A DNA stretch of 64,000 nucleotides from Citrobacter amalonaticus (GCF_018252635.1 NZ_JAGTXM010000004.1:526793-590792); one strand, 5' to 3'; shown: positions 26,687 to 37,373, counted from the first letter of the stretch. Notes: generated by a model from the sequence alone, not told the origin. Numbers and translations are program-made.

Positions 26687-27612
26687 CAGTAAACTGAGCG
26701 TCCTAATCGTTGGGTAAGCTGTTCCAGGGCGGCGATACCCGCCAGCGAATTACCGGTCGGATCCAGTTCCGGGCTCCACACGGCAATCGCCATCTCATGC
26801 GGCACTATCGCCACAATTCCCCCACCCACGCCTGATTTTGCGGGCAGGCCGACGCGCCACGCAAATTCCCCGGCGTTCTGATACATACCGCTGGTCGCCA
26901 TCAATGCATTAATCTGTCGCGCCTGCAGCGGCGTTACCACGGGTTCATCAAGATGAAACGCTTTCCCCTGGTTCGCCAGAAAGACAAACGTCTTCGCCAG
27001 TTCCACACAGCTCATTTTCAGCGCACAGTAATGAAAATAGTTTTGCAGAACCGTCGTAACATCATGATGAAAATTGCCGAATGATTTCATCAGCCAGGCA
27101 ATAGCGGCATTGCGGGCGGAATGCTCGAACTCCGAACGGGCTACCACGGCATCATAAGCAATATCTGGCACGCCGCTCAGTGCGCGAACCACTTCCAGCA
27201 TACGCTGACGCGGTGCACTGAGTCGCCCCTGTAACATATCGCAGACGACCAGCGCCCCGGCATTAATAAACGGATTACGTGGAATACCGTACTCCATTTC
27301 TAACTGCACCAGCGAATTAAACGGCGAACCGGACGGATCTTTCCCCACCCGTTGCCAGATCTCATCCTCTGAATAGTGGCGCATCGCCACCACCAGACTA
27401 AGCACCTTTGAAATCGACTGAATGGAGAAGCGTTCAGTCGCATCCCCGGCCTGCCAGAGCTGACCGTCTACCGTGCAAATCGCAATACCCAGACGGGAAC
27501 CCTCAACCGAGGCCAGTGCAGGAATATAATCCGCCACCTTGCCCTGACCAATCAGCGGGCGAACCTCCGCCAGAATGGTCTCTAAAATTGAATTGTCCAG
27601 GGTGATTGCCAC
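26686..27612 (-). CDS. glsB: glutaminase 2
   Basis: Cytosolic glutaminase of 308 residues that hydrolyses glutamine to glutamate and ammonia. It is a beta-lactamase-like serine enzyme: [12 protein letters not shown] carries the Ser-x-x-Lys pair, with further family blocks [38 protein letters not shown] and [16 protein letters not shown]. Full length for the E. coli YneH family. The gene is coupled to yneG downstream; a chemoreceptor gene lies upstream on the same strand where E. coli has sad. Confidence 0.95.
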   Translation of the reverse strand: MAITLDNSILETILAEVRPLIGQGKVADYIPALASVEGSRLGIAICTVDGQLWQAGDATERFSIQSISKVLSLVVAMRHYSEDEIWQRVGKDPSGSPFNSLVQLEMEYGIPRNPFINAGALVVCDMLQGRLSAPRQRMLEVVRALSGVPDIAYDAVVARSEFEHSARNAAIAWLMKSFGNFHHDVTTVLQNYFHYCALKMSCVELAKTFVFLANQGKAFHLDEPVVTPLQARQINALMATSGMYQNAGEFAWRVGLPAKSGVGGGIVAIVPHEMAIAVWSPELDPTGNSLAGIAALEQLTQRLGRSVY

Positions 27613-27674
27613 ACCACGCTCCTTGCCTGCCGGTCTGAAAAGGGCTGCGAGTATAGCAGAGCGGAATACTCACG

Positions 27675-29264
27675 TCAGGCCGGAAGTCGGAATCTCGCCA
27701 CGGCGTGAATCAACTGGTGAGATTCATTATGCAACTGCTGCGAGGAGGCCGATGCCGTGTCTACCAGTTCGCGGGTATCGCGGGCAACCAGGTTCAGCAC
27801 CTGTAGCTGACGCGTCATCTGATGGATCCGGGTTCCCTGATGCAACGTCGCGGCTGAAATATCATTCAGCGAGGCTCCCAGATTTTCCACCAGCGCGATA
27901 ACCTGCTGTAAATTCTCTTCCAGCCGTGTCACCGCGCTCGACCCTTCTTCAATCCCCTGTAAGGAGTGATAGATCAGCGCCTGAATATCCTGCGTGGACT
28001 GACTGCTCTTACGTGCCAACAGTCCCACCTCTCGGGCCACCACCGCAAAGCCGCGTCCCTGCTCGCCAGCATGGGCAGCTTCAATAGCCGCGTTCAGCGC
28101 CAGAATGTTAGTCTGGAAGGCGACGTTATCAATCAGCGCAATAATCCCGCGCATCTCCGCCGAGCGCGTCACAATCGCCTGCATTGAACGATTCACGGTA
28201 TCCATCATTCGGTCACCGCCAGCCGCAATGGCGCGGGCTTCCGCCGCCCGCTGATTCGCCAGTTGGGCAAACCCGCTGTTATCTTCAACGTGCGTTTCCA
28301 GCACAGAAATGTGCGAGGTGACGTTATTTAACTCTTCGTTCTGTTTCGCCGACTGCTGATACAGGCGCGTATTGTTCTGCGCGAGCCTTTCGATATTGTC
28401 GGCCATCGCCGTCGTTGCCTCACTGACCTGCTGGACCAGCTCACGTAACCCCTGCTGCATCGCGCCAATACGCACGTGAAGTTGTGACACTTCCCGACTG
28501 GAGCCGGGTACGACGGGAAGCGGTTGTGAGAGATCGCCCGCCGCCAGAATATCGATATGCGCAATCAGCCGACGTAGCGGAGAAATTACCCAGCGCGACA
28601 TTCCCCACCAGACCGCAACTGCAATGACCAGCAGCATCACCGGAAGTAGCAGGAACAGATGCTGGAGATCGAGTAGATGATCCAGCAGTTGCTGTCGTCC
28701 GCTTTCTCGCGCCTGTGCATTAACCTTTTGCACTCTGGCATAGTTATCATTGAAGTCGGACTGAAACGCCTGAATGGGCACGGCAAAGAACGCATCGATC
28801 GACTGCGTCTGGCTTAGCCCTGTCACCTGTTCCTGGATACCACCACTGAAGCGCAGATAACTGTCGACCAGCCCTTCGTCCGCCTGCGGGTTCATCTCGC
28901 GCCATGCCTGCCACGCCACACCAGACTGGGTTAACGCCTGCCGGGCTTCGTCGATCAACGGCTGCCAACTGCCTTCAGAACCCGTAGCGGCGTCCTGCAT
29001 AAAGTAGACTCCCGCCCGGTTGAGCAGATCGCTCGCCGTCAGAAGCGCAATCCGCGCCTCTTCGACTGTTGTCTGCTGACGCAACGCCTGCTGGTTACGC
29101 TGTTCATTTTCCCGGGCCTGGCTAACCGAAATCGACAGCATCAGTGACGACGTCATTTGCAGCACGGAAAACAGCGCGATAATGCAAAAGATCCCGGTCA
29201 ACAGGCCAAACTGCTGAGGCAGAAAACGGCGCGCAAGGTGACGTAAAGTTTGAGTTAAGTTCAT
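27675..29264 (-). CDS. methyl-accepting chemotaxis protein
   Basis: Transmembrane chemoreceptor of 529 residues: TM1 at about residues 20-40, a periplasmic four-helix ligand domain to about 185, TM2 (HLFLLLPVMLLVIAVAVWWG), HAMP, and a cytoplasmic coiled coil with the hairpin tip DNVAFQTNILALNAAIEAAH and EQGRGFAVVAREVGLLARK, which contacts CheA/CheW. It lacks the C-terminal NWETF-type pentapeptide that tethers CheR/CheB in Tsr and Tar, ending HAVARFRLPA, so it is a low-abundance type. ATG 29264 is chosen because GAAG stands before it and it begins normally; a frame 18 codons longer exists. Ligand unknown. E. coli has no gene here. Confidence 0.9.
   Translation of the reverse strand: MNLTQTLRHLARRFLPQQFGLLTGIFCIIALFSVLQMTSSLMLSISVSQARENEQRNQQALRQQTTVEEARIALLTASDLLNRAGVYFMQDAATGSEGSWQPLIDEARQALTQSGVAWQAWREMNPQADEGLVDSYLRFSGGIQEQVTGLSQTQSIDAFFAVPIQAFQSDFNDNYARVQKVNAQARESGRQQLLDHLLDLQHLFLLLPVMLLVIAVAVWWGMSRWVISPLRRLIAHIDILAAGDLSQPLPVVPGSSREVSQLHVRIGAMQQGLRELVQQVSEATTAMADNIERLAQNNTRLYQQSAKQNEELNNVTSHISVLETHVEDNSGFAQLANQRAAEARAIAAGGDRMMDTVNRSMQAIVTRSAEMRGIIALIDNVAFQTNILALNAAIEAAHAGEQGRGFAVVAREVGLLARKSSQSTQDIQALIYHSLQGIEEGSSAVTRLEENLQQVIALVENLGASLNDISAATLHQGTRIHQMTRQLQVLNLVARDTRELVDTASASSQQLHNESHQLIHAVARFRLPA
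29144..29156. other. near-matS site inside the chemoreceptor gene
   Basis: GTGACGACGTCAT matches the matS consensus at 12 of 13 positions (last base differs). It may or may not bind MatP. Confidence 0.35.
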
Positions 29265-29363
29265 AATATTCTTCAGTATCAACACGTTAAACGCGAGTCT
29301 ACGAAGCGTAAATGACAAAACTATGGCAGAATTGTGACAAGGCGCGCCGCAGCGCCAGAAAGA

Positions 29364-30752
29364 TTAGCGTCGATTCTTCCAGACCGTCTGCACATTACAG
29401 AATTCATGCAGACCAAAATGCGAAAGTTCACGCCCAAAACCGCTCTTCTTCACCCCACCAAACGCTACCCGGGCATCGCTGGCGCTAAAACCATTGATAA
29501 AGACACCGCCGCATTCCAGACGCGCCGCCATCTCCAGTGCCAGGGCTTCATCAGCGGTAAAAAGGGTTGCCGACAGACCAAAGTCACTGCAATTCGCCAG
29601 TTCCAGCGCATGTTCAGCACTCTTCGCCACAGCGATCGCCGCAACCGGCCCGAAAAGTTCTTCGCGAAATGCGGTCATCTCTGGAGTCACGTTCGTCAAC
29701 ACGGTGGCCGGATAATAGTTCCCGCCAATGGAAGGCTTCTCACCGCCAAGCAATAGCTGAGCGCCCTCGGCAATCGTAGCCTGCACCTGCTGATGCAACT
29801 CGTCGCGCAGGTCAGCTCGCGCCATCGGTCCGAGTTCGGTCTCCTCCGCCAGCGGATCGCCCTGCTTCAACGCGCCTGCCGCCGCCACAAAGCGCTCGAT
29901 AAAGCATTCTGCGATCCCCTCTTCAAGGATAAAGCGTTTCGCCGCCGCGCAAACCTGCCCGCTATTCTGATAGCGTCCGGCCACTGCCGCCCTCACCGCC
30001 AAATCCAAATCCGCATCGTTAAGGACAATAAACGGATCGGAACCCCCCAGTTCCAGCACACATTTTTTCAGCGCCGCACCGGCCTGAGCGCCAATAGCCG
30101 CCCCGGCACGGACGCTACCGGTCACCGTCACGGCCGCAATGCGCGCATCGTTAATCAACATGCTGACGCCCTGATTATCCGCATTCAGCCAGCCGTAGAC
30201 GCCAGCGGGGATCGCTGCGTCGGCAAAGACCTGGCTTATAAGTTGCGCACAGCCAATGACGTTGGGCGCAGGCTTAAGCAGATACCCATTCCCGGCCAGT
30301 AAAATCGGCACCGCGCCACGCAGCACCTGCCACAGCGGAAAGTTCCACGGCATGACCGCCAGAATGGTCCCTAACGGACGATACTCAATCACCGCCTGGG
30401 CGTTTTCCACCTGTGTCGGTTCGACTTCCAGCATCGCCGGGCCGTGTTCGGCATACCAGTCACACAGCGCCGCCGATTTGGCGACTTCCGCACGTGACTG
30501 TTTAATCGGTTTGCCCATCTCGCGGGTAATGCACTGCGCCATCTCTTCGCCACGCAGGCGCAAGGCGTGGCCGATGTCGCGTAATTTCTGCGCCCGATAT
30601 GCCACCGAAGTTTGCTTCCAGCCGTGATATCCCGCAGCCGCAAGCCCTAGCGCCAGCTCGATCTCCTGAGCCGCCGCCCACGGCAGCGCAGAAAGGTGTT
30701 CGCCATTGTAAGGGTTGATGGAAATGGCATGGGTTGCCGATGAAATCGTCAT
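29364..30752 (-). CDS. sad: NAD-dependent succinate-semialdehyde dehydrogenase Sad
   Basis: Aldehyde dehydrogenase of 462 residues, oxidising succinate semialdehyde to succinate in the GABA/putrescine route. Landmarks: PWNFPLWQVLRGAVPILLAGN (cofactor and substrate channel), GSVRAGAAIGAQAG, the catalytic Glu in LELGGSDPFIV and the nucleophilic Cys in NSGQVCAAAKRFI. Full length and identical in layout to E. coli YneI. It is divergent from yneJ, the LysR gene, which probably controls it from the 99-base shared gap. Confidence 0.95.
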   Translation of the reverse strand: MTISSATHAISINPYNGEHLSALPWAAAQEIELALGLAAAGYHGWKQTSVAYRAQKLRDIGHALRLRGEEMAQCITREMGKPIKQSRAEVAKSAALCDWYAEHGPAMLEVEPTQVENAQAVIEYRPLGTILAVMPWNFPLWQVLRGAVPILLAGNGYLLKPAPNVIGCAQLISQVFADAAIPAGVYGWLNADNQGVSMLINDARIAAVTVTGSVRAGAAIGAQAGAALKKCVLELGGSDPFIVLNDADLDLAVRAAVAGRYQNSGQVCAAAKRFILEEGIAECFIERFVAAAGALKQGDPLAEETELGPMARADLRDELHQQVQATIAEGAQLLLGGEKPSIGGNYYPATVLTNVTPEMTAFREELFGPVAAIAVAKSAEHALELANCSDFGLSATLFTADEALALEMAARLECGGVFINGFSASDARVAFGGVKKSGFGRELSHFGLHEFCNVQTVWKNRR

Positions 30753-30851
30753 ACAGTCTCTCCGTCGTTCCAGATGTCATCATCATGGACGCGTTTACTC
30801 TTTCCTGAAAATGAATAATATTAACCAGGTTATTCACAAAGAGAGAAAATC

Positions 30852-31712
30852 ATGGATCTGACCCAACTGGAGATGTTTAACGCGGTCGCCGAAACGGGCA
30901 GTATCACCCAGGCAGCGGCGAAGGTGCATCGTGTTCCTTCCAATCTCACCACCCGTATTCGCCAACTGGAGGCCGATCTTGGTGTCGATCTGTTCATACG
31001 TGAGAACCAGCGTCTGCGGCTTTCCCCGGCCGGGCATAACTTTCTGCGCTACAGTCAGCAGATCCTCGCGCTGGTTGACGAGGCGCGCATGGTCGTCGCG
31101 GGCGATGAACCCCAGGGACTCTTTGCGCTGGGCGCGCTGGAGAGCACGGCCGCTGTGCGCATACCGGCCACGCTTGCCCGCTACAATCAGCGATACCCCA
31201 AAATCCAGTTCTCTCTGGCGACTGGCCCCTCTGGCAACATGCTGGATGGCGTGCTTGAAGGTCATCTCAATGCTGCCTTTGTGGACGGACCGATTACCCA
31301 CCCCGGTCTTGAAGGGATGCCGGTGTATCAGGAAGAGATGATGGTGGTCACGCCGCGAGGTCATGCGCCGGTGACATGTGCCAGCGAGGTCAACGGTAGT
31401 AACATTTACGCCTTTCGCGCCAACTGTTCCTATCGTCGCCATTTCGAAAGCTGGTTTCATGCCGACCGGGCAATGCCGGGCACGATCCACGAAATGGAGT
31501 CCTATCATGGCATGCTGGCTTGTGTGATTGCCGGTGCCGGTATCGCGCTGATCCCCCGTTCGATGCTGGAAAGTATGCCTGGACATCAGCAGGTGGACGC
31601 CTGGCCGCTGGCCGGGAACTGGCGCTGGCTAACGACCTGGCTGGTCTGGCGGCGCGGCGCGAAGATGCGGCAACTGGAAGCGTTCATTGAACTGTTGACG
31701 GAACAGGGCTAA
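30852..31712 (+). CDS. yneJ: LysR-family regulator YneJ
   Basis: Regulator of 286 residues: N-terminal winged helix ([43 protein letters not shown]) and a C-terminal periplasmic-binding-like effector domain. YneJ (PtrR) of enterobacteria is reported to act on sad and putrescine or glutamate use, which fits the divergent layout. No defect seen. Confidence 0.92.
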   Translation: MDLTQLEMFNAVAETGSITQAAAKVHRVPSNLTTRIRQLEADLGVDLFIRENQRLRLSPAGHNFLRYSQQILALVDEARMVVAGDEPQGLFALGALESTAAVRIPATLARYNQRYPKIQFSLATGPSGNMLDGVLEGHLNAAFVDGPITHPGLEGMPVYQEEMMVVTPRGHAPVTCASEVNGSNIYAFRANCSYRRHFESWFHADRAMPGTIHEMESYHGMLACVIAGAGIALIPRSMLESMPGHQQVDAWPLAGNWRWLTTWLVWRRGAKMRQLEAFIELLTEQG

Positions 31713-31805
31713 AAACGAGATCTGAATCACAAAACGGTTGTCTTTTCATCAGTAAACGTTTTAAGATCTCATCCTCTCCTTTTCGCAACGAACCGATTCA
31801 TTTTT

Positions 31806-33002
31806 ATGACAACTCAAACGGTTTCCCGCAAAGTCGCGTGGTTACGGGTCGTTACGCTGGCTATTGCTGCGTTTATTTTCAATACCACCGAATTTGTCCC
31901 CGTGGGACTGCTTTCCGACATCGCACAGAGTTTTGCAATGCAGACCGCACAGGTCGGGATCATGCTGACAATCTACGCCTGGGTTGTCGCGCTGCTGTCT
32001 CTGCCGTTCATGTTGCTAACGAGTCAGGTTGAGCGGCGTAAGCTGCTAATTTGCCTGTTTGTGCTGTTTATCGCCAGCCATGTGCTCTCGTTTCTGGCGT
32101 GGAATTTCACCGTGCTGGTGATAAGCCGCATCGGGATTGCCTTTGCCCACGCAATCTTCTGGTCGATAACCGCCTCACTGGCGATCCGCCTTGCCCCGGC
32201 AGGCAAACGCGCTCAGGCGTTAAGTTTACTCGCCACCGGAACGGCGCTGGCGATGGTGCTGGGCTTACCGCTCGGTCGTATTGTTGGTCAGTATTTTGGC
32301 TGGCGAACGACCTTCTTCGCCATCGGGATGGGGGCACTAATTACCCTGATTTGCCTGATCAAGCTGCTGCCGACGTTGCCAAGTGAACACTCCGGCTCGC
32401 TGAAAAGTCTGCCGTTGCTGTTCCGCCGCCCGGCGCTGATGTGCCTCTATCTGTTGACGGTGGTCGTGGTGACAGCGCACTACACCGCCTACAGCTATAT
32501 CGAACCGTTTGTGCAAACTGTTGCCGGGCTGAGCGCGAACTTCGCCACAGTACTGTTACTGATTCTGGGCGGCGCGGGTATTATCGGCAGTATTATTTTT
32601 GGTAAGCTCGGCAATCGCCACGCGTCGGCGCTCATCAGCGGCGCCATCTCGCTGCTGCTGGTCTGTCTGGTGCTGCTGTTTCCTGCCGCTGACAGTGAAT
32701 CTCATCTGGCTGTCCTGAGTATTTTCTGGGGGATTGCCATCATGGTGATTGGCCTCGGGATGCAGGTGAAAGTGCTGGCGCTGGCCCCGGACGCCACGGA
32801 TGTGGCGATGGCGCTGTTTTCCGGTATTTTCAATATTGGCATTGGCGCGGGTGCGCTGGTAGGAAATCAGGTGAGTCTGCACTGGTCAATGTCAACGATT
32901 GGCTATGTGGGCGCCGTCCCGGCCCTTGCCGCGCTTATCTGGTCGGTCATCATCTTCCGCAAATGGCCGGTCTCACTGGAAGAGCAGCCACAGCATTCCT
33001 GA
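31806..33002 (+). CDS. sotB: sugar/arabinose efflux MFS transporter SotB
   Basis: MFS exporter of 398 residues with 12 hydrophobic segments. The N-terminus [20 protein letters not shown], the segment [19 protein letters not shown] and nearly the entire length match E. coli SotB (YdeA), which exports L-arabinose and IPTG-like sugars. Single gene with its own terminator, convergent with marC. Confidence 0.95.
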   Translation: MTTQTVSRKVAWLRVVTLAIAAFIFNTTEFVPVGLLSDIAQSFAMQTAQVGIMLTIYAWVVALLSLPFMLLTSQVERRKLLICLFVLFIASHVLSFLAWNFTVLVISRIGIAFAHAIFWSITASLAIRLAPAGKRAQALSLLATGTALAMVLGLPLGRIVGQYFGWRTTFFAIGMGALITLICLIKLLPTLPSEHSGSLKSLPLLFRRPALMCLYLLTVVVVTAHYTAYSYIEPFVQTVAGLSANFATVLLLILGGAGIIGSIIFGKLGNRHASALISGAISLLLVCLVLLFPAADSESHLAVLSIFWGIAIMVIGLGMQVKVLALAPDATDVAMALFSGIFNIGIGAGALVGNQVSLHWSMSTIGYVGAVPALAALIWSVIIFRKWPVSLEEQPQHS

Positions 33003-33007
33003 CAGGA

Positions 33008-33037
33008 AGCCCGGTCATCCCGACCGGGCTTTTTTTA
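33008..33037. terminator. bidirectional terminator between sotB and marC
   Basis: AGCCCGGTC and GACCGGGCT form a nine-base-pair stem followed by seven T residues on the plus strand; marC ends at 33038 on the other strand. Confidence 0.85.
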
Positions 33038-33700
33038 TCAGTAGGTTTTTATAATTTCCAGCACACCGTTAATAATGAACTGCACGCCCATACAGACCAA
33101 CAAAAAGCCCATCAGGCGAGATATCGCTTCAATGCCGCCCTTGCCCACCAGCCGCATAATCGCCCCGGAACTGCGCAGGCATCCCCACAGGATCACCGCC
33201 ACCAGGGCAAAAATGATCGGCGGCGCGACGGTAATCACCCAGTCAGGAAAATCCGTTCCGTGACGTACCGTGGAGGCGGAGCTGATAATCATCGCAATGG
33301 TGCCCGGACCCGCCGTGCTTGGCATTGCCAGCGGCACAAAGGCGATATTGGCGGTCGGCTCGTCTTCCAGTTCTTCCGACTTACTTCGCGCCTCAGGCGA
33401 CTCATGTACTTTTTGCTGTGGAAACAGCATGCGGAAACCAATGAAAGCCACAATTAATCCCCCGGCAATACGCAGACCCGGAATGGAGATGCCGAAGGTA
33501 TTCATCACCAGTTGGCCCGCATAATAGGCCACCATCATGATGGCAAACACGTAAACCGATGCCATTAGCGACTGGTGATTTCGTTCTGCGCTGTTCATGT
33601 TCCCGGCCAGACCGAGAAACAACGCGACGGTCGTCAGCGGATTCGCCAGAGGGAGAATCACCACCAGCCCCAGCCCTATTGCTTTAAACAAATCCATCAT
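33038..33700 (-). CDS. marC: MarC/UPF0056 inner-membrane protein
   Basis: Six-segment membrane protein of 220 residues, transcribed divergently from marRAB. The ATG at 33700 ([21 protein letters not shown]) matches the start of E. coli MarC; an ATG nine codons upstream is in frame but has no ribosome site. Family blocks visible: [17 protein letters not shown] and [19 protein letters not shown]. Despite the name, MarC is not needed for multidrug resistance in E. coli; its function is unknown. Confidence 0.93.
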   Translation of the reverse strand: MMDLFKAIGLGLVVILPLANPLTTVALFLGLAGNMNSAERNHQSLMASVYVFAIMMVAYYAGQLVMNTFGISIPGLRIAGGLIVAFIGFRMLFPQQKVHESPEARSKSEELEDEPTANIAFVPLAMPSTAGPGTIAMIISSASTVRHGTDFPDWVITVAPPIIFALVAVILWGCLRSSGAIMRLVGKGGIEAISRLMGFLLVCMGVQFIINGVLEIIKTY

Positions 33701-33862
33701 ATTGGCCGTCATTCCTGTTTCACTCATTGGTTAGCGGCAAGTATAAGTGGAAAACCATGACGTTAGCCATTCTGGTGCTGTAAGCATTCGTTAGCGGCCA
33801 GATAGATAACTAGTAATTATCATTAACAAAATAAAATGTGATATGGCGCGGGTCTTTTCTCT

Positions 33863-33954
33863 TTTAGCAAAACGTGTGATCGGTAAATCCATTCGTTTGA
33901 CTTATAGTTGCCTGGGCAATATTATCTGCCGTAACTAAATACTTGCCAGGGCAA
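33863..33954 (+). promoter_or_regulatory. marO: marRAB promoter-operator (marO)
   Basis: The promoter has TTGACT (33897-33902) and TATTAT (33920-33925) with 17-base spacing. Two MarR sites are near-identical palindromes: TTGCCTGGGCAA (33908-33919), within the promoter, and TTGCCAGGGCAA (33943-33954), just before the marR GTG. Upstream, AGCAAAACGTGTGATCGG is the marbox where MarA, SoxS or Rob activates. Layout equals E. coli marO. Confidence 0.92.
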
Positions 33955-33959
33955 CCATT

Positions 33960-34394
33960 GTGAAAAGCACCAGTGACTTATTCAATGAAATCATCCCACT
34001 GGGTCGCTTGATCTACATGGTCAATCAGAAGAAAGATCGTCTGTTGAACGACTATCTCTCACCGCTGGATATCACGGCAGCACAGTTTAAGGTGCTCTGC
34101 TCTATCCGTTGTGCGGGCTGCATTACCCCGGTTGAACTGAAAAAAGTACTGTCTGTCGATCTCGGCGCCTTGACGCGCATGCTCGACCGTCTGGTCTGCA
34201 AAGGCTGGATCGACAGACTTCCTAACCCGAATGACAAGCGTGGTGTGCTGGTGAAGCTCACCGAACACGGCGCGGCAATTTGTGAGCAATGTCATCAATT
34301 AGTAGGACAAGACCTGCACCAGGAATTAACAAAAAACTTAACGGCGGACGAAGTGGCAACGCTTGAGCATTTGCTTAAGAAAGTACTGCCGTAA
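33960..34394 (+). CDS. marR: multiple antibiotic resistance repressor
   Basis: Winged-helix dimeric repressor of 144 residues with a GTG start, as in E. coli. It binds both operator palindromes and is released by salicylate, copper or oxidants. The oxidation-sensitive cysteines are present ([23 protein letters not shown]), and the DNA-reading segment [18 protein letters not shown] is intact. marA follows 19 bases after its stop. Confidence 0.97.
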   Translation: MKSTSDLFNEIIPLGRLIYMVNQKKDRLLNDYLSPLDITAAQFKVLCSIRCAGCITPVELKKVLSVDLGALTRMLDRLVCKGWIDRLPNPNDKRGVLVKLTEHGAAICEQCHQLVGQDLHQELTKNLTADEVATLEHLLKKVLP

Positions 34395-34413
34395 AACAAG
34401 AAGAGGTATGACG

Positions 34414-34794
34414 ATGTCCAGACGCAATACTGACGCTATCACCATTCATAGCATTTTGGACTGGATCGAAGATAACCTGGAATCGCCGCTCTCACTGGAA
34501 AAAGTGTCAGAGCGTTCAGGTTACTCCAAATGGCACCTGCAACGGATGTTCAAAAAAGAGACCGGCCATTCATTAGGCCAGTACATCCGCAGCCGTAAAA
34601 TGACCGAAATAGCGCAAAAATTAAAAGAGAGTAACGAGCCGATATTGTATCTGGCCGAACGTTACGGTTTCGAGTCGCAGCAGACGCTGACCCGGACATT
34701 CAAAAACTATTTCGACGTACCGCCGCATAAATACCGTATTACCAATATGCGCGGCGAATCACGGTATTTGCTTCCGCTGAATCATTGTAACTAA
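34414..34794 (+). CDS. marA: AraC-family activator of the mar/sox/rob regulon
   Basis: Monomeric activator of 126 residues with two helix-turn-helix parts ([20 protein letters not shown] and [20 protein letters not shown]). It raises efflux (acrAB-tolC) and lowers porin. ATG 34414 is favoured because AAGAGG is seven bases before it; ATG 34408 overlaps that site. Almost identical to E. coli MarA except for the last 15 residues. Confidence 0.97.
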   Translation: MSRRNTDAITIHSILDWIEDNLESPLSLEKVSERSGYSKWHLQRMFKKETGHSLGQYIRSRKMTEIAQKLKESNEPILYLAERYGFESQQTLTRTFKNYFDVPPHKYRITNMRGESRYLLPLNHCN

Positions 34795-34827
34795 CCATCG
34801 CCTGTAAACGACGTAATCGAGGAAATC

Positions 34828-35046
34828 ATGAAACTGTTGTCTTCTGCAATGCTGGCCCTGCTGCTTGTTGTCTCAGGTCAGAGCGTTGCGGAGCAATCCG
34901 CGCAGCCCACCACGACAAACAGTCGTGACACGATGATTGTCCCCACTTCTCAGGAACAATCACCGTTTGATTTTAACCATATGGGCGCGGGAAGCGATAA
35001 GTCCGACGAACTGGGCGTGCCCTATTACAACCGGCACAGCCTGTGA
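34828..35046 (+). CDS. marB: periplasmic mar operon protein MarB
   Basis: Small exported protein of 72 residues with a signal peptide (LLSSAMLALLLVVSGQSVA). MarB modestly lowers marRAB transcription in E. coli by an unknown route. The mature end SDELGVPYYNRHSL keeps the family pattern. It closes the marRAB operon, 33 bases after marA. Confidence 0.93.
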   Translation: MKLLSSAMLALLLVVSGQSVAEQSAQPTTTNSRDTMIVPTSQEQSPFDFNHMGAGSDKSDELGVPYYNRHSL

Positions 35047-35055
35047 TTCGTTTTT

Positions 35056-35083
35056 GCCCCGCTGAAAAGCGGGGCTTTTTTTT
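35056..35083 (+). terminator. marRAB terminator
   Basis: GCCCCGCT, GAAA loop, AGCGGGGC, then eight T residues; it overlaps the end of the convergent eamA gene by two bases. Confidence 0.92.
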
Positions 35084-35981
35084 ATCCTCTCACCTGCGCC
35101 GTCCTGCGCCAGCGAAAACCAAACACGTTGATGTACAGACCTGCCATGATCAGCACTGCCCCCAATAATTGTAAGGCGCTCAGCGTTTCATCGAGCAGCA
35201 GCGCCGCACTTGCCAGCCCCACCACCGGCACCAGCAGGGAGAGCGGCGCGACGCGCCAGGTTTCATAGCGACCGAGCAACGTGCCCCAGATCCCGTAGCC
35301 GACTATCGTGGCAACAAAGGCCAGATAGACCAGCGATAAGATCGTGGTCAGATCGATGGCAATCAGGCTTTCAACGATTTGCGCCGTACCGTCAAGGAAT
35401 AACGAGGCTGCAAAGAATGGCAGTATAGGGATCAGCGCACTCCAGACCACCAGCGACATCACCGGCGGACGCGAGGCATGTCCCATTATTTTTTTGTTAA
35501 AGATATTGCCGCAGGCCCAGCAGAATGCCGCCGCCAGGGTAAGCATAAAGCCGAGCAGCGCGACATGCTGCCCATTGAGACTGCCTTCAATCAGCACCAG
35601 CACGCCAAAGATGGCGAGCGCAATCCCGGTAATCTGTTTACCCTGCAAACGTTCGCCAAAGGCAAACGCCCCCAGCACGATGGTGAAAAAGGCCTGAGCC
35701 TGCAATACCAGCGACGCCAGCCCTGCCGGCATGCCAAATTTGATCGCGCAAAACAGAAAGGCAAACTGACCGAAGCTTATCGTCAGACCGTAACCCAGCA
35801 GCAGGGAAAGCGGAATACGCGGGCGCGCAACAAAAAATATCGCCGGAAAGGCCACCAGTAAAAAACGTAGTCCCGCCAGCATCAGCGGCGGCATCGCATG
35901 CAGGCCCACCTTAATGACGACAAAATTCAGCCCCCAAACCACCACCACCAGTAATGCCAACAGCCCGTCTTTGCGCGTCAT
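35082..35981 (-). CDS. eamA: amino-acid metabolite exporter EamA
   Basis: DMT-family exporter of 299 residues with ten hydrophobic segments in two EamA repeats. E. coli EamA (YdeD) exports O-acetylserine and cysteine. The N-terminus MTRKDGLLALLVVVVWGLNFVVIKVGL and GMPAGLASLVLQAQAFFTI fit the family, and its place between marB and ydeE is as in E. coli. Confidence 0.93.
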   Translation of the reverse strand: MTRKDGLLALLVVVVWGLNFVVIKVGLHAMPPLMLAGLRFLLVAFPAIFFVARPRIPLSLLLGYGLTISFGQFAFLFCAIKFGMPAGLASLVLQAQAFFTIVLGAFAFGERLQGKQITGIALAIFGVLVLIEGSLNGQHVALLGFMLTLAAAFCWACGNIFNKKIMGHASRPPVMSLVVWSALIPILPFFAASLFLDGTAQIVESLIAIDLTTILSLVYLAFVATIVGYGIWGTLLGRYETWRVAPLSLLVPVVGLASAALLLDETLSALQLLGAVLIMAGLYINVFGFRWRRTAQVRG

Positions 35982-36177
35982 ACCACCGCTCCGCGAAGTT
36001 TAAATTTTTGTAAACAAGTTAAAGTAACGGAAATCATAACCACGTAACAGATCATTAATTCTGGTAGGGTTTGCCTGGCACAATAGAACAATTTATCCGC
36101 TATACATCACACTTTTGCCGTGCTATTCCTTTACATATCTAAAAAAAACATAACGAATTGCACTGTCGGGCAGATAA

Positions 36178-37365
36178 ATGAACAAGACGCTGAGACGATC
36201 CACCCTCGCTTTACTTGCCTCCTCACTGTTACTGACGATCGGTCGTGGCGCAACGCTGCCTTTCATGACCATTTATCTGAGTCGCCAGTACGACCTGAGC
36301 GTGGATCTGATCGGTTATGCCATGACTATTGCGTTAACCATCGGCGTGGTCTTTAGCCTGGGCTTTGGTATTCTGGCGGACAAATTCGACAAGAAGCGCT
36401 ATATGCTGCTGGCGATTTCTGCCTTTGCCTTTGGCTTTATCGCTATTCCGTTGGTTGACAGCGTGGTGCTGGTGGTGCTGCTTTTTGCCCTGATCAACTG
36501 CGCTTATTCGGTGTTTGCCACCGTACTGAAGGCCTGGTTTGCTGACCATCTCTCACCCGGCGCGAAGGCAAAAATCTTCTCGCTCAACTATACGGTACTG
36601 AATATCGGCTGGACCGTTGGCCCGCCGCTCGGCACGCTGCTGGTGATGCAGAGCATCAACTTACCCTTCTGGCTTGCCGCCTTCTGCTCCGCCTTTCCGC
36701 TGGTATTTATCCAGTTTCTGGTTAAGCGTTCTGCCGCCGCCGTTAATCGCGACAACAGCGTCGCGTGGTCGCCTGCGGTACTGCTGCACGATAAAGCGCT
36801 GTTCTGGTTTACGCTGTCAGCGTTTCTGGCCTCGTTTGTTTCCGGCGCGTTTGCCTCCTGCCTCTCCCAGTATGTTATGGTCGTCGCCGATGGCGATTTT
36901 GCAGAGAAAGTGGTGGCGGTAGTGTTACCCGTCAACGCCACGGTGGTCGTCGGCTTACAGTATGCCGTGGGACGCAGACTGACGCCGGCTAACATTCGTC
37001 CTCTGATGGGCTTTGGCACCGTCTGTTTTGTCATTGGCATCGGCGGGTTCATGATCTCCGGCAACAGCCTGCTGCTCTGGGGCGTATCCACCGCGATCTT
37101 TACGCTTGGCGAAGTGATCTACGCGCCGGGCGAATACATGCTGATCGATAACATCGCTCCGCCAGGTATGAAGGCCAGCTATTTCTCGGCGCAGTCGCTG
37201 GGCTGGTTGGGCGCGGCGTTTAACCCGTTGGTCAGCGGCGTCATTCTGACCTCCTTCCCCGCCTGGACGCTGTTTATCGTCCTGATAGTGGCGATTATTG
37301 CCGCGTGGGTGTTGATGCTAAAAGGTATGCGCGTCAAACCGTGGGGGCAACCTGCGTTGTGCTGA
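36178..37365 (+). CDS. ydeE: MFS transporter YdeE
   Basis: MFS transporter of 395 residues; E. coli YdeE exports dipeptides and arabinose. The segments SLLLTIGRGATLPFMTIYLS and FSLGFGILADKFDKKRYMLL (MFS loop motif) and the C-terminus KPWGQPALC match E. coli YdeE along the full length. The upstream 196 bases are A+T-rich and hold its promoter; no strong ribosome site is visible before the ATG. Confidence 0.93.
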   Translation: MNKTLRRSTLALLASSLLLTIGRGATLPFMTIYLSRQYDLSVDLIGYAMTIALTIGVVFSLGFGILADKFDKKRYMLLAISAFAFGFIAIPLVDSVVLVVLLFALINCAYSVFATVLKAWFADHLSPGAKAKIFSLNYTVLNIGWTVGPPLGTLLVMQSINLPFWLAAFCSAFPLVFIQFLVKRSAAAVNRDNSVAWSPAVLLHDKALFWFTLSAFLASFVSGAFASCLSQYVMVVADGDFAEKVVAVVLPVNATVVVGLQYAVGRRLTPANIRPLMGFGTVCFVIGIGGFMISGNSLLLWGVSTAIFTLGEVIYAPGEYMLIDNIAPPGMKASYFSAQSLGWLGAAFNPLVSGVILTSFPAWTLFIVLIVAIIAAWVLMLKGMRVKPWGQPALC

Positions 37366-37373
37366 CCTTATTT

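Noticed and set aside
30834-31586. Minus-strand 250-codon open frame opposite yneJ
   Set aside because: Long, but an exact shadow of a clear LysR gene with family motifs on the plus strand.
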